DNA from: Tillandsia leiboldiana
Lineage: Eukaryota > Streptophyta > Magnoliopsida > Poales > Bromeliaceae
Direction of reading: 5' to 3'
Assembly: GCA_029204045.2 (NCBI GenBank)
Contig: JAQNDB010000152.1
Location: 1 to 64,000 of the forward strand
DNA: 64,000 nt
Below are positions 1 through 12,718 of the stretch, piece by piece. Both the position numbers and the translations under genes were made by a program. The notes beneath the pieces are model-generated. The model did no database searches, had not been told where the DNA came from, and was given only the letters and a program-made list of their open reading frames with translations. Positions within the stretch are counted from its first letter, which is position 1. Every line of letters starts with the position of its first letter.

Positions 1-104
1 AGGTCAAGTTCCAATATAACTATATTAACATATGATAAAAGGAATAACAATTCCTACAATATAGTATGCTATACCCGAAAATAAACTATCATGCATAGTC
101 CTAC
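1..104. other. Left flank of element A, weakly like a G-type chromovirus LTR
   Basis: There is no ORF or clear signal. The first bases resemble a stretch found in the G LTRs (near 19370, 31180 and 63205), where a similar AAGTCAAGTTCC-like word precedes an A-rich run. It may therefore be a piece of a G-type LTR into which A inserted. The match is short, so the assignment is tentative. Confidence 0.25.
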
Positions 105-1455
105 TGTTGGGTTATATGTAATAAGGATCTAAATAGGGGAAAAAACACCTAGAGGGGGGTGAATAGGTGTAAACGTATAAACACTCAAAAAATCGTTGCG
201 ATAAAAACCCAATGCGGAAATAAAAATAATACGCAAGATTTTTACGTGGAAAACTCCATCACCGGAGTAAAAAACCATGGGACCGATAACACGGCAGAAA
301 TCCACTAGAATTAAAACACGTACAAGGTGATTTACCGTACACACTTACGACTCAACCTTTTCCATACGCTCCTAGAGGATCTTCTCCGCTCGCTCCGCGA
401 CGCTTCTCGAATCCACGATCTGCGCCCAACGCCGAATCCACGGCGTCCAACGTCGAATCCACGACGTCCGACCGAATCCACGGTCTTCACCCAATAGCAC
501 CCTTCGAATCCACGAACGTGCCTCGCTCCGAATCCACGAGAGCGGCTGAACCTTGAATCCACAAGGACACGCGAATCCACGCGCCGATTTTTAGGGTAAA
601 TCGTTGTTTTTGGGTGGTGATGATCCGCCGAATACTTAGATCAAAGATAGATCGGAAATACCATCTAAGTATTCATTAGTTTGATTCAACTCAAGATGTG
701 AGTATGAAAACCTAGAATCAAACTAATCAATATAGATGAAGAAACATAGAGTGTTCTCTAATGATTTCCTTTCTTCTGTATTTGTGGATCTAGAGCCGTA
801 AAAAATGATATATGAAAATGACGGCTATTTTCCTTTTTATCGGCTTGCCCTAGGAAATGAATCATAGGGTCTATTTATAGGTTAGAAACCCTAGGAAGGA
901 GATAAGAATCAAAAACCTAACATTTCTGGAAATTTTACGGACGGCGATCCGGATCGGATTAGCTGTGATCCGGATCGTCGTAACGAGTCAGGTAATTCCA
1001 GAAAAACGAAGGTTCGGGATCCGGATCGAAGTGCTTGATCCGGATCGTTCATACAGTTCACCAAACATCAACGTTCGGGATCCGGATTGCGAAGCCTGAT
1101 CCGGATCGTTCAAGGAAGATGGTAAACTCAGTGTTCGGGATCCGGATCAAGAGAGGCTACGATCCGGATTGAACTGGTGTATGAACAAACCACCTTCGGG
1201 ATCCGGATCGAACAACCTGATCCGGATCCTGAACATGTCCCAAGTCCAGTTTTTGATTTTTATGCAATGAAAGATTCTTCCAAGTGTTTCTACACTACAA
1301 GAAGTATTCGGATCACACAAAATCTTAGGTTAAACATACCTGATCCTTTTGAATTCTTCTTTCTTGAGATTGAGTTAAATGATCCAACTTTCTTCACCTT
1401 CAATCTTCAAGACTTGAGACTTTCACGAAACTACGCCAACTCAAATTCCGTAACA
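105..1455 (-). repeat. 3' LTR of element A
   Basis: This 1,351-bp LTR reads TGTTGGGTTATAT...CCGTAACA on the plus strand and is the near-identical partner of 12733-14079. In sense (minus) order it holds U3 with GATCCGGATC palindromes (about 920-1235), a TATA box seen as CTATTTATAG at 871-880, and then the hairpin array with TGGATT loops (AATCCA on the plus strand, 400-580). Several short ORFs can be drawn through it, but they are translations of these repeats and not genes. Confidence 0.93.
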
Positions 1456-2204
1456 ATCTCCCCCTTTGGCGGTTTCGTGACAAAACACAGATCCACTAAA
1501 GAAAATTCAAAAAGATATTTTTGTTGCTATCACCATACAACAAAAATTTACAATGGAGATCCGAAAATTTAAAAACATGAGATAAACTCCTAAAACAGAC
1601 TCTAGACTTAGACATCTGTACTCTCTGCACAAAGAAATCATTCTTGACAAAAAGAGATCGTTAGATACCTCAAGAATATTTAGCATTCAAAACCTAGTAC
1701 AGAGATAGAGTTTATCTGATCATCATGACATTTGAGAATTCAGATATGTAAGAGAATCATAGTCAAAAACCAACATATCTTCTATGCAATTAAAAACCAA
1801 ATGTCACAAAATGTTAGTCCAACATCAACTTGTTAGTCATATTACATGCCCAAATAGTTAGTCGAATAGTTAGTAGAGACATGCAAACAATCACAAGATG
1901 AAAACCAAAGTTGAAGTTGAAGTGATACTTACCTTGTTGTGTACAAAATTTCACATCAGCATTGTTCATCATTGTTCAAGTTCCCTTGATGTTCACTTAC
2001 CTTGATGTTCACATCACATCATTGTTCAAGTTCATTGTTCAAGTTCTCTCTAAACTCTCTCCCCCTTTTTGTCACAAACAAAGCCAAAATCACAAAAACT
2101 TTAAGGAGAGTTAAATAGAACAAAATTAAGAAACTCCTGAGAACTAAATAAGAACAAAAACTTAAAAACCTGCAAAAGAGAGATTAGAGAAAAGAAGAAA
2201 AACT
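1456..2204 (-). promoter_or_regulatory. Polypurine tracts and 3' noncoding region of element A
   Basis: Directly inside the 3' LTR (about 1456-1470) the minus strand reads GCCAAAGGGGGAGAT, the polypurine tract that would prime plus-strand synthesis. A second, similar tract (GTGACAAAAAGGGGGAGAG in sense) lies at about 2055-2074, some 600 bp upstream and just after the extra ORF. The rest is A/T-rich with no ORF. Short direct repeats of a GTTCACTTACCTTGATG type occur near 1980-2040. Confidence 0.8.
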
Positions 2205-3632
2205 TTATGCAGAGTCGTCGGAGCTGATACACCCAAGCTTCTGAAACATTTTCTTGATCCGTTTGTTTATAGAAGCTTGTTCCTTCTTAACTTCTTTGAT
2301 ATCCTCTTTCATTTCAGCGACATCAGTAGCCATGCGCTCTTGCTCGTTTGAGAGTCGCTGTTGTTCCTTAAAGATTGAACTCACTGACGCATCATCATCA
2401 GAAGTGGATGGAGGTGCCTGCTGTGCTGGTGGAACAGGAGGAGTTTCTGCCGGTGCAGAGGTTGTCGCTCGTTGTTGTTGTGCTTGTCGCCGGTGAGGAG
2501 GTATTATGGGTTCATCTGGCTTCGTCGAGAGAGACTTCACAATTGTCGTCTCATTAATGGTGCCCAAACTGTACATGTATGAGCTCGCGCTTGTATCGAC
2601 TTTAAACTTTCTAAGGATGCGCATGATAATCATTGGGTAGGGTAGTCTTTCTGTGGGATGAGAGTGTTCCACATACCGCGCCATCCTTGACCAAATGAGA
2701 TAGGGAATATTCAAGTTTGCTCCCATCAATGCGGCCGGATTTCCAAGAAGATAAAGGTATAACATTCTGTCCCATCGAAGAACCTTCGTATTCATGTTGG
2801 GAAGAATGTTGTAGCAGACAATGAAGTTTATATACCGATACTCTGGTCGTAGCTCTTTAGAGAAAACAGAATTTCCGGTCGACCGAGTATTTGGAAGACA
2901 AATTCCATTAACTACAACTCTCCAGGAGTTGTCGTTGAAGCTTTGGGTTTTTAGGTAATGGAGTCCATCAGCTCTGGCTGTCATACCTAGCACAACTCCA
3001 ATCAGCTGGGGTGTGACTTTGATTTTGATATTTTTAACCAAAGTGTGAAATTCACGACGTCCATCCTCGTGATCAATCAGACTTGCAGCGTTCTGATAAA
3101 ACATTCGAACTGAGTGTGGACAGTACCCAGTAGTCTCAGGGAAGTTGCAAATTTGAGCAAGACCAACTTGGTCAAACAAAGTCCCAAAAGCTACAGATCG
3201 TTCCTTCATTGGTTTGACATTGACATGTCTCTCGCCAATGCATTCCCTCTTCTCAAAATCCTTGATTCTGTCGGAGCTGATGAAGTCTTGTGGAGGAGGC
3301 TGCCTAGCAACTGGTTCCTCAATGGTAATTCCCTGAGCACTGCCTCTTTTTCTTGCACCGGTTTTTCTTTTTGTTCCAACTGGACTTGGTTCCATTGGTG
3401 CTTTCCCTTTTTCAGCTGCAGTAGGTTTTGAAGCTTCAGCAGTTGCTTTCCCTTTGGAGACAATGGGAGCAGCTTGCTCGATTTCGATGTTATCCCAGTC
3501 GATCGACTCTGTCTCTGATTCAGTGTCGGAATCAACCTTAGTCTTCTTTGCTTTCTTAGCCTTCTTAGGCTTGGCAGTATCCTTGACATGTACCATGGCA
3601 GCAAGTAGGAAAATAATCCAAGTGATCACCAT
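2205..3632 (-). CDS. Extra 3' ORF of element A (plant transposon protein, env-like position), 475 aa
   Basis: This is an open frame between pol and the 3' LTR, the position called env-like in SIRE elements. The sequence shows a hydrophobic N-terminal helix (residues about 2-15, WIIFLLAAMV), which could be a signal anchor. It is followed by a Lys-rich stretch, an acidic Ser/Glu/Asp stretch, a low-complexity basic linker, and a globular block (about 115-365) with VTPQLIGVVLGM and YNILPNM. A Pro/Gln/Ala-rich linker and a C-terminal coiled coil (about 420-465) end it. The globular block resembles the domain often annotated as putative plant transposon protein. That family name is from memory, and its function is unknown. 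No fusion peptide or clear C-terminal membrane anchor is visible, so an envelope role is not supported. The start is the ATG 26 bp after a predicted splice acceptor and aligns with the start of the B copy. Globular-block identity to B is roughly half by eye. Confidence 0.8.
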   Translation of the reverse strand: MVITWIIFLLAAMVHVKDTAKPKKAKKAKKTKVDSDTESETESIDWDNIEIEQAAPIVSKGKATAEASKPTAAEKGKAPMEPSPVGTKRKTGARKRGSAQGITIEEPVARQPPPQDFISSDRIKDFEKRECIGERHVNVKPMKERSVAFGTLFDQVGLAQICNFPETTGYCPHSVRMFYQNAASLIDHEDGRREFHTLVKNIKIKVTPQLIGVVLGMTARADGLHYLKTQSFNDNSWRVVVNGICLPNTRSTGNSVFSKELRPEYRYINFIVCYNILPNMNTKVLRWDRMLYLYLLGNPAALMGANLNIPYLIWSRMARYVEHSHPTERLPYPMIIMRILRKFKVDTSASSYMYSLGTINETTIVKSLSTKPDEPIIPPHRRQAQQQRATTSAPAETPPVPPAQQAPPSTSDDDASVSSIFKEQQRLSNEQERMATDVAEMKEDIKEVKKEQASINKRIKKMFQKLGCISSDDSA

Positions 3633-4345
3633 TTTGATTGCTAGTGAAAAAAGTATCCTGTGAAGACCAACTCAAGAACACATGAGAAAATTGTTAATTT
3701 TCAAAGATTTGAAAAATTGTACCCAAACAATCATAATCATGTAGAGAGACTAAGAATCAGATTAGTTTTGCAAAAGGACTTTTAAAAATAGATCAATTGC
3801 ATGATTTTCGAAAATCCTTATTATATGCCCTAAAACCGAAATTTTAGAAATCGAAGCCTAAAAATCCGTTAATCAGGAGAATACCTAGCATATAATCAAA
3901 ACTAATCTACCCAGAGTTCTTATTTCAAAAGAAATTTGATCAAAAACCATCCACAAACAAAGTCGATCCAAGAAATTCACACGTTTGAGGAGGAATAGAG
4001 AAAAAAACGGTGAAAAACCGAGATTTTGATCAATAAAACTTACTTGGAGTTGAAGAACTTGAGTTTGAAAGCTTCCAAGAAGGATGAAATCTAGAGAGAG
4101 AGGCTCTGGAAACTTTGGAACAAAAGATTGGAGTAAAAGAAATCAAAACCCTTTTGTTCTTTATAAAACCCTAGCCGCGATCCGGATCAGTTCATGATTG
4201 CGATCCGGATCGGCTACCCGCAGTGAGAAACTGCGTTCAGGATCCGGATCGGCAGGTCCAAGCCGGATCGTCAGCCCGCAGAAGAAAACCTGCGTTCGGG
4301 ATCCGGATCATCTTGCCCGATCCGGATCGGCTCCAACTTTTTCTT
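3633..4345 (-). promoter_or_regulatory. Putative internal promoter, leader and intron of the extra ORF (element A)
   Basis: In sense (minus) order there is a cluster of about five GATCCGGATC palindromes (4345-4178), the same motif that fills the LTR U3. Next comes GGCTAGGGTTTTATAAAG (about 4175-4158) with a TATA-like core, then a C/T-rich leader. A donor-like A|GTAAGT lies at 4043 and an acceptor-like TTGGTCTTCACAG| ends at 3658, giving a predicted 386-bp intron. The ORF start follows 26 bp later. The same signals occur at matching positions in element B. Promoter and intron are inferred; only the motifs and their conservation are seen. Confidence 0.55.
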
Positions 4346-5270
4346 TAGAGAATTCAAGAGAAATTCAAGGAAAAACCAGAAAAAGATTGTAAGCACAAAT
4401 GTGTATCAACTTTAAACAAAAATCATCGTTTCATACAACAAGAATTAGATTATGCCAAATCTATCAATAATATCCAAAAATGAAACGAAAATTTACAAAA
4501 ATTAAATCCCTTAAAGTTGAACACCTTCAATTACATCTAACATGATCTTATGAGTAATGCCTTTATCAAATCATCAATTCAGTAAAGAAAATGAAATACA
4601 AAGATCAATAGATGTTTGAAATCCCAAATATAGTAGATAATGTATCTAGACAATCTGTTGAAGAGAGTGGCTCTTTGAGCATCTTTCTTTAAAAACCCAC
4701 CTTATACCAACCTTGAAATTTGACGGAGTCAGGTATTTCAACATGCATTTTACTTAATCAAAAATTTGAACAACCATGCTTGGTATACATGTGGTAGCTG
4801 CACACAATACTCGGACGACCGAGGTGGTAGCTCTTTCCTCCATGTGGTGGTAGTTTTCACACTCCTCATTGGGATGTAACTCTTTCCACATCTTTTGAGC
4901 ATTTTACTTTTTCTATGACTCCCCCTCAATTGGCTATCAATTATTTAAGATATAAAGTATTCAACCAAATATTGATCTCGATTTCATACTCGACTAAGCA
5001 GTCAAATAAGATAATGACTATACCAAGAGATCATTGAGAGAGAGAAATTGACTTTGATCACTTAGAAGATGATTTAATTAACATAAATGATCATTGCAAC
5101 AGTGAAATATTATGATGGCAAAAGCATAATAAATTTCTAAATGTGCGAAAAGATGCAATTAAAGTCAATTATGATCTATGCTCAATTAATGTCCTATGTA
5201 CAAACATAGATAATGAACAAAAACAAAACAAATACAAAACCTATCCTAAGCAAAGGTTTCAAAAAGAAGT
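4346..5270 (-). other. Noncoding region between pol and extra ORF of element A, with conserved block
   Basis: There is no ORF here. At about 4670-4715 and 4795-4915 lie two blocks that also occur in B (14155-14395), F (27140-27384) and E (44280-44525): one around AAGATGTGGAAAGAGTTACA and one around TTGGTATAAGGTGGG with GATGCTCAAAGAGCCAC. A G-rich purine run (GAGGGGGAGTC in sense) sits at about 4918-4928. Blocks kept between otherwise diverged elements suggest a cis-acting RNA or DNA role. Confidence 0.7.
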
Positions 5271-8200
5271 TTATTTCAAGGAAAGCATTCCAATTGCTTT
5301 TCGTAAATGAATAAAACATTTTTGATCCAAAGGTTTTGTTAAAAAGTCAGCCAATTGATCCTCAGTTGAAATATATGAAAGTTGAAGAGTATTTGATTCA
5401 ACTAGCTCTCTAAGAAAATGATATCTAAGTTCAATATGTTTTGTTCTAGAGTGCAACACAGGGTTTTTAGAAATGTTAATTGCACTTGTGTTGTCACAAA
5501 GAATTGTTACCGAAGATGCTGAAATGCGGAAGTCGCTCAATACGCTTTTCATCCAAATGAGTTGAGTTGAGCAACTTCCAGCTGAAATGTATTCCGCTTC
5601 GGCAGTCGAGAGTGCTATGCAGTTCTGCTTTTTACTGTGCCATGCAACAAGGCAATGGCCAAGATAGAAGCATGCACCACTCGTGCTTTTCCGATCATCC
5701 ACTGATCCTGCCCAATCGGCATCTGAGTATCCAACAATATCCAAACTTGTTCCCATAGGATACCAAATTCCGAAATTAATTGATCCTTTGATATACCGGA
5801 TGATCCTTTTCACCGCTTTCAGGTGAACCTCCTTTGGTGCTGATTGATATCTCACGCAAATCCCAACACCAAAAGATATATCCGGGCGACTAGCTGTGTA
5901 CTTCGATACAGTTTCTCGTCTACATTCTCACTTTGTGATTCACTTCCAAGTCCCTTGTGGCTAGTTCCCATTGGAGTCGGAAAATCTTTACAATTTTCTA
6001 GATCAAACTTTTTGACCAACTCCATTGCATACTCGGATTGACTCAAGTGAATACCTTCATCATTTTGTTTAATTTGCAATCCAAGGAAATAAGTCAATTC
6101 GCCCATCATGGACATCTCAAATTCGCTTTCCATGGTCTCCGCGAATTTAGAAGCATCATTATCTCTTGTTGCGCCAAATACAATGTCATCGACATAGATT
6201 TGTGCTACAATGAAATTGCTTTGATAATGCTTCACAAAGAGAGTCCTGTCAGCTCCCCCTCGAGTATAGCCCTTCTCCAAAAGGTGCTTTGTTAACCTTT
6301 CGTACCATGCTCGCGGTGCTTGTTTCAGACCGTAAAGAGCCTTTTTCAAACGAAAAACATGGTTAGGTTGTTTATGATCTACAAAACCTTTCGGTTGAGC
6401 CACATAAACTTCCTCATTTAAAAACCCATTTAGAAATGCGCTCTTAACGTCCATTTGAAATAATTTGATTTTAAAATGACAAGCAATAGCAAATAGTATA
6501 CGAATGGACTCGAGTCTAGCTACAGGGGCGAAAGTTTCATCAAAGTCTATACCTTCTACTTGAGAGTAGCCTTGAGCAACTAATCGTGCCTTGTTCCTGA
6601 TGATAGTACCATCCTCATTTTTCTTGTTCTTGAAGATCCATTTGGTACCTATCACATTATGTTGCTTTGGAGGCTTCGTTAATTCCCAGACTTTGTTTCG
6701 CTCAAATTGATGGAGCTCTTCCTGCATTGCTTTAATCCAGTAGTCATCCTGAAGAGCTTCATCTATGTTCTTTGGTTCGATTAAAGATACGTAGCAAGCG
6801 AATCCACAAACCAACTGCCTCCGAGTTCTAACTCCTTCTTGTGGATCTCCAATAATATTCGATTCCGGATGATCCTTGGAGATTCGTAGCGTTTGTTGAA
6901 ACGGAGTACTCGGAGATATATGAGATGATTCCTGCACATTAGATAAACTTGAAGAACCATTAGATGCATCATTAATATTGGAAGTATTATTATGAGAAGA
7001 TGCAACAGCAGGAGTATCATCATCTAGAGAAATATCGAGGGTAGATTTTTCAGATGCAAAGTGAAAAGCTTCATCTACTTTAACATTTATGGATTCTACG
7101 ATCGTCTTAGATTCCAAGTTAAATACTCGATATGCTCTACTATTAGTAGAATACCCCAAGAAAATCCCTTCGTCACTTCGTGAGTCAAACTTTCCAAGGT
7201 TTTCACGGTCACGTAAAATGTAACACCGACTCCCGAAGATGCGAAAATATTTGATGTTGGGTTTTCTACCACACCATAGTTCATATGGTGTATTTAACGT
7301 TCCCGGGTGCAAGAACACTCGATTAATGACATAGACAGCAGTGTTCACAGCTTCAGCCCAAAAATGTAGCGGTAAATTCCGGCTGTGAAGCATCACACGC
7401 GCCATCTCTTGAACAACCCTGTTCTTGCGCTCGACAACACCATTCTGTTGAGGTGTATAGGGTGCAGAGAATTCATGCTTAATACCGTTTGAAGTACAAA
7501 AGTCAATGAATTTTGAATTAATGAATTCTCCACCTCTATCACTTCTAACACGAATGATCTTTTCATTCTTTTCAATCATAATACGAAGGCAAATCTCGTG
7601 AAAAGAATCAAAAGTATCAGCTTTCTCTTTTAAAAATGCTACCCAAGAATACCGAGAGAAATCATCAACCAATAAAAAAATATACCATTTACCTCCCAAA
7701 GATGGTTGGCGGGTCGGCCCCATTAAGTCCATGTGCAAAAGTTCCAAGGGCCGTTTTGTACCAACGTGGTTCAAGTTCTTGTGTGCAGTCCTAGACTGTT
7801 TTCCCTTTTGGCAACCACCACACACAACGTTTTGTTTAAATAAAAGTTTGGGAACCCCCTTGACCACGTCCTTGTTTGAAATTCTAGTAAGTTCCTTAAA
7901 ATTTAAGTGACCTAGCCTTTCATGCCAAAGAGTTTCATTATTCAAAGTGGCTAAGTTACAATTTTCAGAAAATTTATTAGGAACAACATAACAATTGTTT
8001 TCAGATCTAACCCCTTTTAAAAAGAAGACATGGTCCTTATCAGTTACAACGCATTCAACAGATGAAAAGTTAACTGAAAAACCATTGTCGCAAAGTTGAC
8101 TTATGCTTATGAGGTTAGTCTTAAGGCCATCAATAAATAAGACGTTTTTCAAAATCGGGCCATCTGGAATAGCTACCGTCCCTTTTCCAACAATTTTGGA

Positions 8201-11200
8201 AGATCGACCGTCTCCGAAAACAACGTGTCCTCCGGAGATTTTCTCAATATTTTGAAAACTATTTTTGTCACCGGTCATGTGACGGGAACACCCGCTATCC
8301 AGATACCAAGACGAACTATCATATGCATGCAAGGAAACATTGGAAACAAGACAAGGGAAAATTTCACCTTTGCGCACCCAAACCCTTTTGGAGTGCGTCG
8401 GTAATGGTCGTGAAGTTATATGCCTAGGTGAAGGCGTCTTGTTATAGCGATTGTTGTTCCTTGATGAAATCGTCTTGCGCGATGAACTACCAAGTCTCTT
8501 TTCATTTGAAAAGTTTTGCTTTGATTTTCGGGGAGGAGCCTTTTTGGTAGTTGTTGCAAGAGGTCCTTGAGATGAGCGTTCGACTCCCGTCTTGCAATAT
8601 CTTCTTATGTGCCCTGAAACACCACAACGAAAACATACCTTAGATCTTGACGATCCCAAAGAGGATGAAGTAGGTTTGTTGTCGTTGTTTGTCTTGAATT
8701 CCGGTGTCGGAGGAGGAGATACCGACTGAGGCACAAAAACTGTCTCACTCGAACTTGGACTGTTTCCAGTTTGAGTGTATCCGAGGCCGAACCGATTTGA
8801 TTGACCAAGACCAAGAAGTCTATCCAACTTACTCCTTCCTGAAGAGAATCGCTGTAAGTCATTCTTGAGTTGGAAAATGGTCTTTGTCATTTCCAGGTTA
8901 TCCTGTCGAGCCTCGTTGTAGAGCTTTGAGAAGTGATTCGCGTTATCCACCAGATTTGTATGTTCCTTCTCAAGTTGCTCATTGGACTCTTGAAGGGAAA
9001 CATTTGCCTTTATCAGGTTTTCCCTTTCCACTTCAAGAGCGTTTGAGAGAGAAGTCGCTCTTTTTGCTTCTTCTTCGAGATCATGCACTCTCCCTCTCAA
9101 ACTCTTGTTTTGCTTAGCCACTTTCTTTGAATCCCTCAAAAGTCTGTGGTAGGCTAGAGCAAAATCTTCACCTTCCGAATCATCCGATTCAGATTCGTAA
9201 CAGTTTGTTGAAACGGAGTACTCGGAGTACATGAGATGATTCCATGCACATGAAGATAAACTAGAAGAACCATTAGATGCTCTTTTCTTCATCACTCGAA
9301 GACGACTCATTTGACGTTGAGTTGTCATCCCAAGTGACGACTTGCATCGCCTTCTTCTTTGCCGGATATCGAGGGTAGATTTTCCAGATCCAAAGTGAAA
9401 AGGTTCATCTACTTTAACATTTATAGATTCTACGATCGTCTTAGATTCAATGTTAAATACTCGATATGCTCTGCTATTAGTAGAATACCCCAAGAAAATC
9501 CCTTCGTCACTTCGTGAGTCAAACTTTCCAAGATTTTCACGGTCACGTAAAATGTAACACCGACTCCCGAAGATGCGAAAATATTTGATGTTGGGTTTTC
9601 TACCACACCATAGTTCATATGGTGTATTTAACGTTCCCGGGCGCAAGAACACTTGATTAATGACATAGATAGCGGTGTTCACAGCTTCAGCCCAAAAATG
9701 TAGCGGTAAATTCCGGCTGTGAAGCATCACACGCGCCATCTCTTGAACAACCCTGTTCTTGCGCTCGACAACACCATTCTGTTGAGGTGTATAGGGTGCA
9801 GAGAATTCATGCTTAATACCGTTTGAAGTACAAAAGTCAATGAATTTTGAATTAATGAATTCTCCACCTCTATCACTTCTAACACGAATGATCTTTTCAT
9901 TATTTTCAATCATAATACGAAGGCAAATCTCGTGAAAAGAATCAAAAGTATCAGCTTTCTCTTTTAAAAATGCTACCCAAGAATACCGAGAGAAATCATC
10001 AACCAATAAAAAAATATACCATTTACCTCCCAAAGATGGTTGACGGGTCGGCCCCATTAAGTCCATGTGCAAAAGTTCCAAGGGCCGTTTTGTACCAACG
10101 TGGTTCAAGTTCTTGTGTGCAGTCCTAGACTGTTTTCCCTTTTGGCAACCACCACACACAACGTTTTGTTTAAATAAAAGTTTTGGAACCCCCTTGACCA
10201 CGTCCTTGTTTGAAATTCTAGTAAGTTCCTTAAAATTTAAGTGACCTAGCCTTTCATGCCAAAGAGTTTCATTATTCAAAGTGGCTAAGTTACAATTTTC
10301 AGAAAATTTATTAGGAACAACATAACAATTGTTTTCAGATCTAACCCCTTTTAAAAAGAAGACATGGTCCTTATCAGTTACAACGCATTCAACAGATGAA
10401 AAGTTAACTGAAAAACCATTGTCGCAAAGTTGACTTATGCTTATGAGGTTAGTCTTAAGACCATCAACAAATAAGACGTTTTTCAAAATCGGGCCATCTG
10501 GAATAGCTACCGTCCCTTTTCCAACAATTTTGGAAGATCGACCGTCTCCGAAAACAACGTGTCCTCCGGAGATTTTCTCAAGATTTTGAAAACTATTTTT
10601 GTCACCGGTCATGTGACGGGAACACCCGCTATCCAGATACCAAGACGAACTATCATATGCATGCAAGGAAACATTGGAAACAAGACAAGGGAAAATTTCA
10701 CCTTTGCGCACCCAAACCCTTTTGGAGTGCGTCGGTAATGGTCGTGAAGTTATATGCCTAGGTGAAGGCGTCTTGTTATAGCGATTGTTGTTCCTTGATG
10801 AAATCGTCTTGCGCGATGAACTACCAAGTCTCTTTTCATTTGAAAAGTTTTGCTTTGATTTTCGGGGAGGAGCCTTTTTGGTAGTTGTTGCAAGAGGTCC
10901 TTGAGATGAGCGTTCGACTCCCGTCTTGCAATATCTTCTTATGTGCCCTGAGACACCACAACGAAAACATACCTTAGATCTTGACGATCCCAAAGAGGAT
11001 GAAGTAGGTTTGTTGTCGTTGTTTGTCTTGAATTCCGGTGTCGGAGGAGGAGATACCGACTGAGGCACAAAAACTGTCTCACTCGAACTTGGACTGTTTC
11101 CAGTTTGAGTGTATCCGAGGCCGAACCGATTTGATTGACCAAGACCAAGAAGTCTATCCAACTTACTCCTTCCTGAAGAGAATCGCTGTAAGTCATTCTT

Positions 11201-12699
11201 GAGTTGGAAAATGGTCTTTGTCATTTCCAGGTTATCCTGTCGAGCCTCGTTGTAGAGCTTTGAGAAGTGATTCGCTTTATCCACCATATTTGTATGTTCC
11301 TTCTCAAAACGCTCATTGGACTCTTGAAGGGAAACATTTACTTTTATCAGATTTTCCCTTTCCACTTCAAGAGCGTTTGAGAGAGAAGTTGCTCTTTTTG
11401 CTTCTTCTTCGAGATCATGCACTCTCCCTCTCAAACTCTTGTTTTGCTTAGCCACTTTCTTTGAATCCCTCAAAAGTCTGTGGTAGGCTAGAGCAAAATC
11501 TTCACCTTCCGAATCATCCGATTCATTGTCCGTTGCATTTTTTTCAACAGTGGAGTTGGACAACGACTCGGATGTACTTGCCATAAAGCACATGAAGGGT
11601 GAAGATACGGACGCGTGGAATGCGGTGGAGCTCTTTTCTTCATCACTCGAAGACGACTCATTTGACGTTGAGTTGTCATCCCAAGTGACGACTTGCATCG
11701 CCTTCTTCTTTGCCGGATACTTGTTAGGACACTCCGTTGCAATGTGGCCGTAGCCTCGACATTTGAAGCATTGTAGTTGTCCCTCTGAACTTTTCTTATC
11801 CTTTGAGAAGTTCTCTTGCTTTCTTGACTTGTAACTTGCAGTACCGTTGCCTTTATTCGACTTTCCGAAGAATGGAGATTTACTTGAATTACCCCTTCGA
11901 AAGTTGCGGCGAAACTTCCTTGTCAAGAGAGCGAGCTGCTTCTCAAATTCCTCCATAGAAAGGTTCTCGTCATCGTCTGAGGAGGATGTATCCGCGTCTT
12001 CTTCCTTAGTTGTTTCAACGCATAACCTGAAGACTTAGAAGTGGATGCCTTTCCAGAAGAATTGTTAGTAGTAAATGTCATTTCATAAGTTTGTAATGAA
12101 CCAACTAATTCTTCTACACGTATTTCGTCCGGGTGTTTAATAGTTTCAATGGCAGTAACCTTTGGGCGAAATCGTTCAGGGAGAGTTCTTAAGATCTTTC
12201 TTACAATCTTAAATTCTGGAATCTTCTCTCCCAGATTAGCACATGAGTTTACGATGTCTTGCAATCGTGTATAGTAGTCCGTGAAAGATTCATTTTCTGC
12301 CATTAAGATAGAGTCAAACTTGCTCGTAAGCATTTGCAGTTTCTGAATCTTCACGAGGTTAGTTCCCTCATGTGTAACCTGAAGAACATCCCAGATTTCT
12401 TTCGCAGTCTCACATGCCGAGACGCGAGAGAATTCAGTTTGAGATAAGGCATTAAAAATAGCATTAATTCCCTTGCCATTGTAAGAAGATGAATCTAACT
12501 CTTCCTTGGTCCATTTCGACCTAGGTTTTAAGGTGCGAACATCACCAATAAATTCAGTTGGATTAGACCATCCTAATTCAATTGATTGCCACACCCGTTC
12601 GTCGATGGAAATTAAAAAGGCTTTCATCCGTACTTTCCAGTACGCATAATTTGTTCCATCGAAGAACGGGGGTCGGTTGATGTTTCCACCTTCAACCAT
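5271..12699 (-). pseudogene. gag-pol of element A, frameshifted and internally duplicated
   Basis: Gag starts at 12699 (MVEGGNINRPPFF) after the primer site. A 1-bp deletion at about 12013-12016 shifts the frame after about 225 residues, and the frame from 11956 then stays open for 2,034 aa. In order that frame holds zinc knuckle 1 (CFKCRGYGHIATEC), coiled coil, zinc knuckle 2 (CFRCGVSGHIRRYC), protease (WYLDSGCSRHMTG, near residue 440) and integrase with the WHERLGHLNF zinc region and DDE core. A patchwork linker follows, and then coiled coil, knuckle 2, protease (near 1212) and integrase again, before RT with AFLNGF and YVDD. A loss of about 22 bp near 5900 shifts the frame, and RNase H continues to 5271 (DADWAG, ADFLTKPL). 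The product would be defective. The near identity of the two halves indicates a recent duplication. Confidence 0.9.
7034..11520 (-). repeat. Tandem duplication of gag C-terminus, protease and integrase in element A
   Basis: The blocks 9368-11520 and 7034-9186 are nearly identical, about 2,152 bp each at a fixed offset of 2,334 bp. They are separated by a 182-bp patchwork at 9187-9367. The offset is a multiple of three and the frame stays open across it. Differences are few, for example Gln versus Arg and Arg versus His at two integrase positions. The patchwork holds a piece of gag (copy of 11633-11720) and a piece of the integrase-RT linker (related to about 6890-6965), each joined at bases shared by both sides. 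Confidence 0.9.
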
Positions 12700-12718
12700 T
12701 GTTTACAACCCTATTCCC

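Noticed and set aside
332..580. Repeated ORFs with VDSR and RGFD-like motifs in the SIRE LTRs
   Set aside because: They come from the TGGATT hairpin array read as protein. They occur on both strands and are not kept as frames when units are gained or lost.
1177..1572. ORFs with RIRIxxPDPE-like repeats across U3
   Set aside because: These are translations of the GATCCGGATC palindrome array; there is no start context and they run across the LTR boundary.
2205..3632. True retroviral envelope protein
   Set aside because: Only an N-terminal hydrophobic segment and a C-terminal coiled coil are seen, with no cleavage site, fusion peptide or C-terminal membrane anchor. The position alone is env-like.
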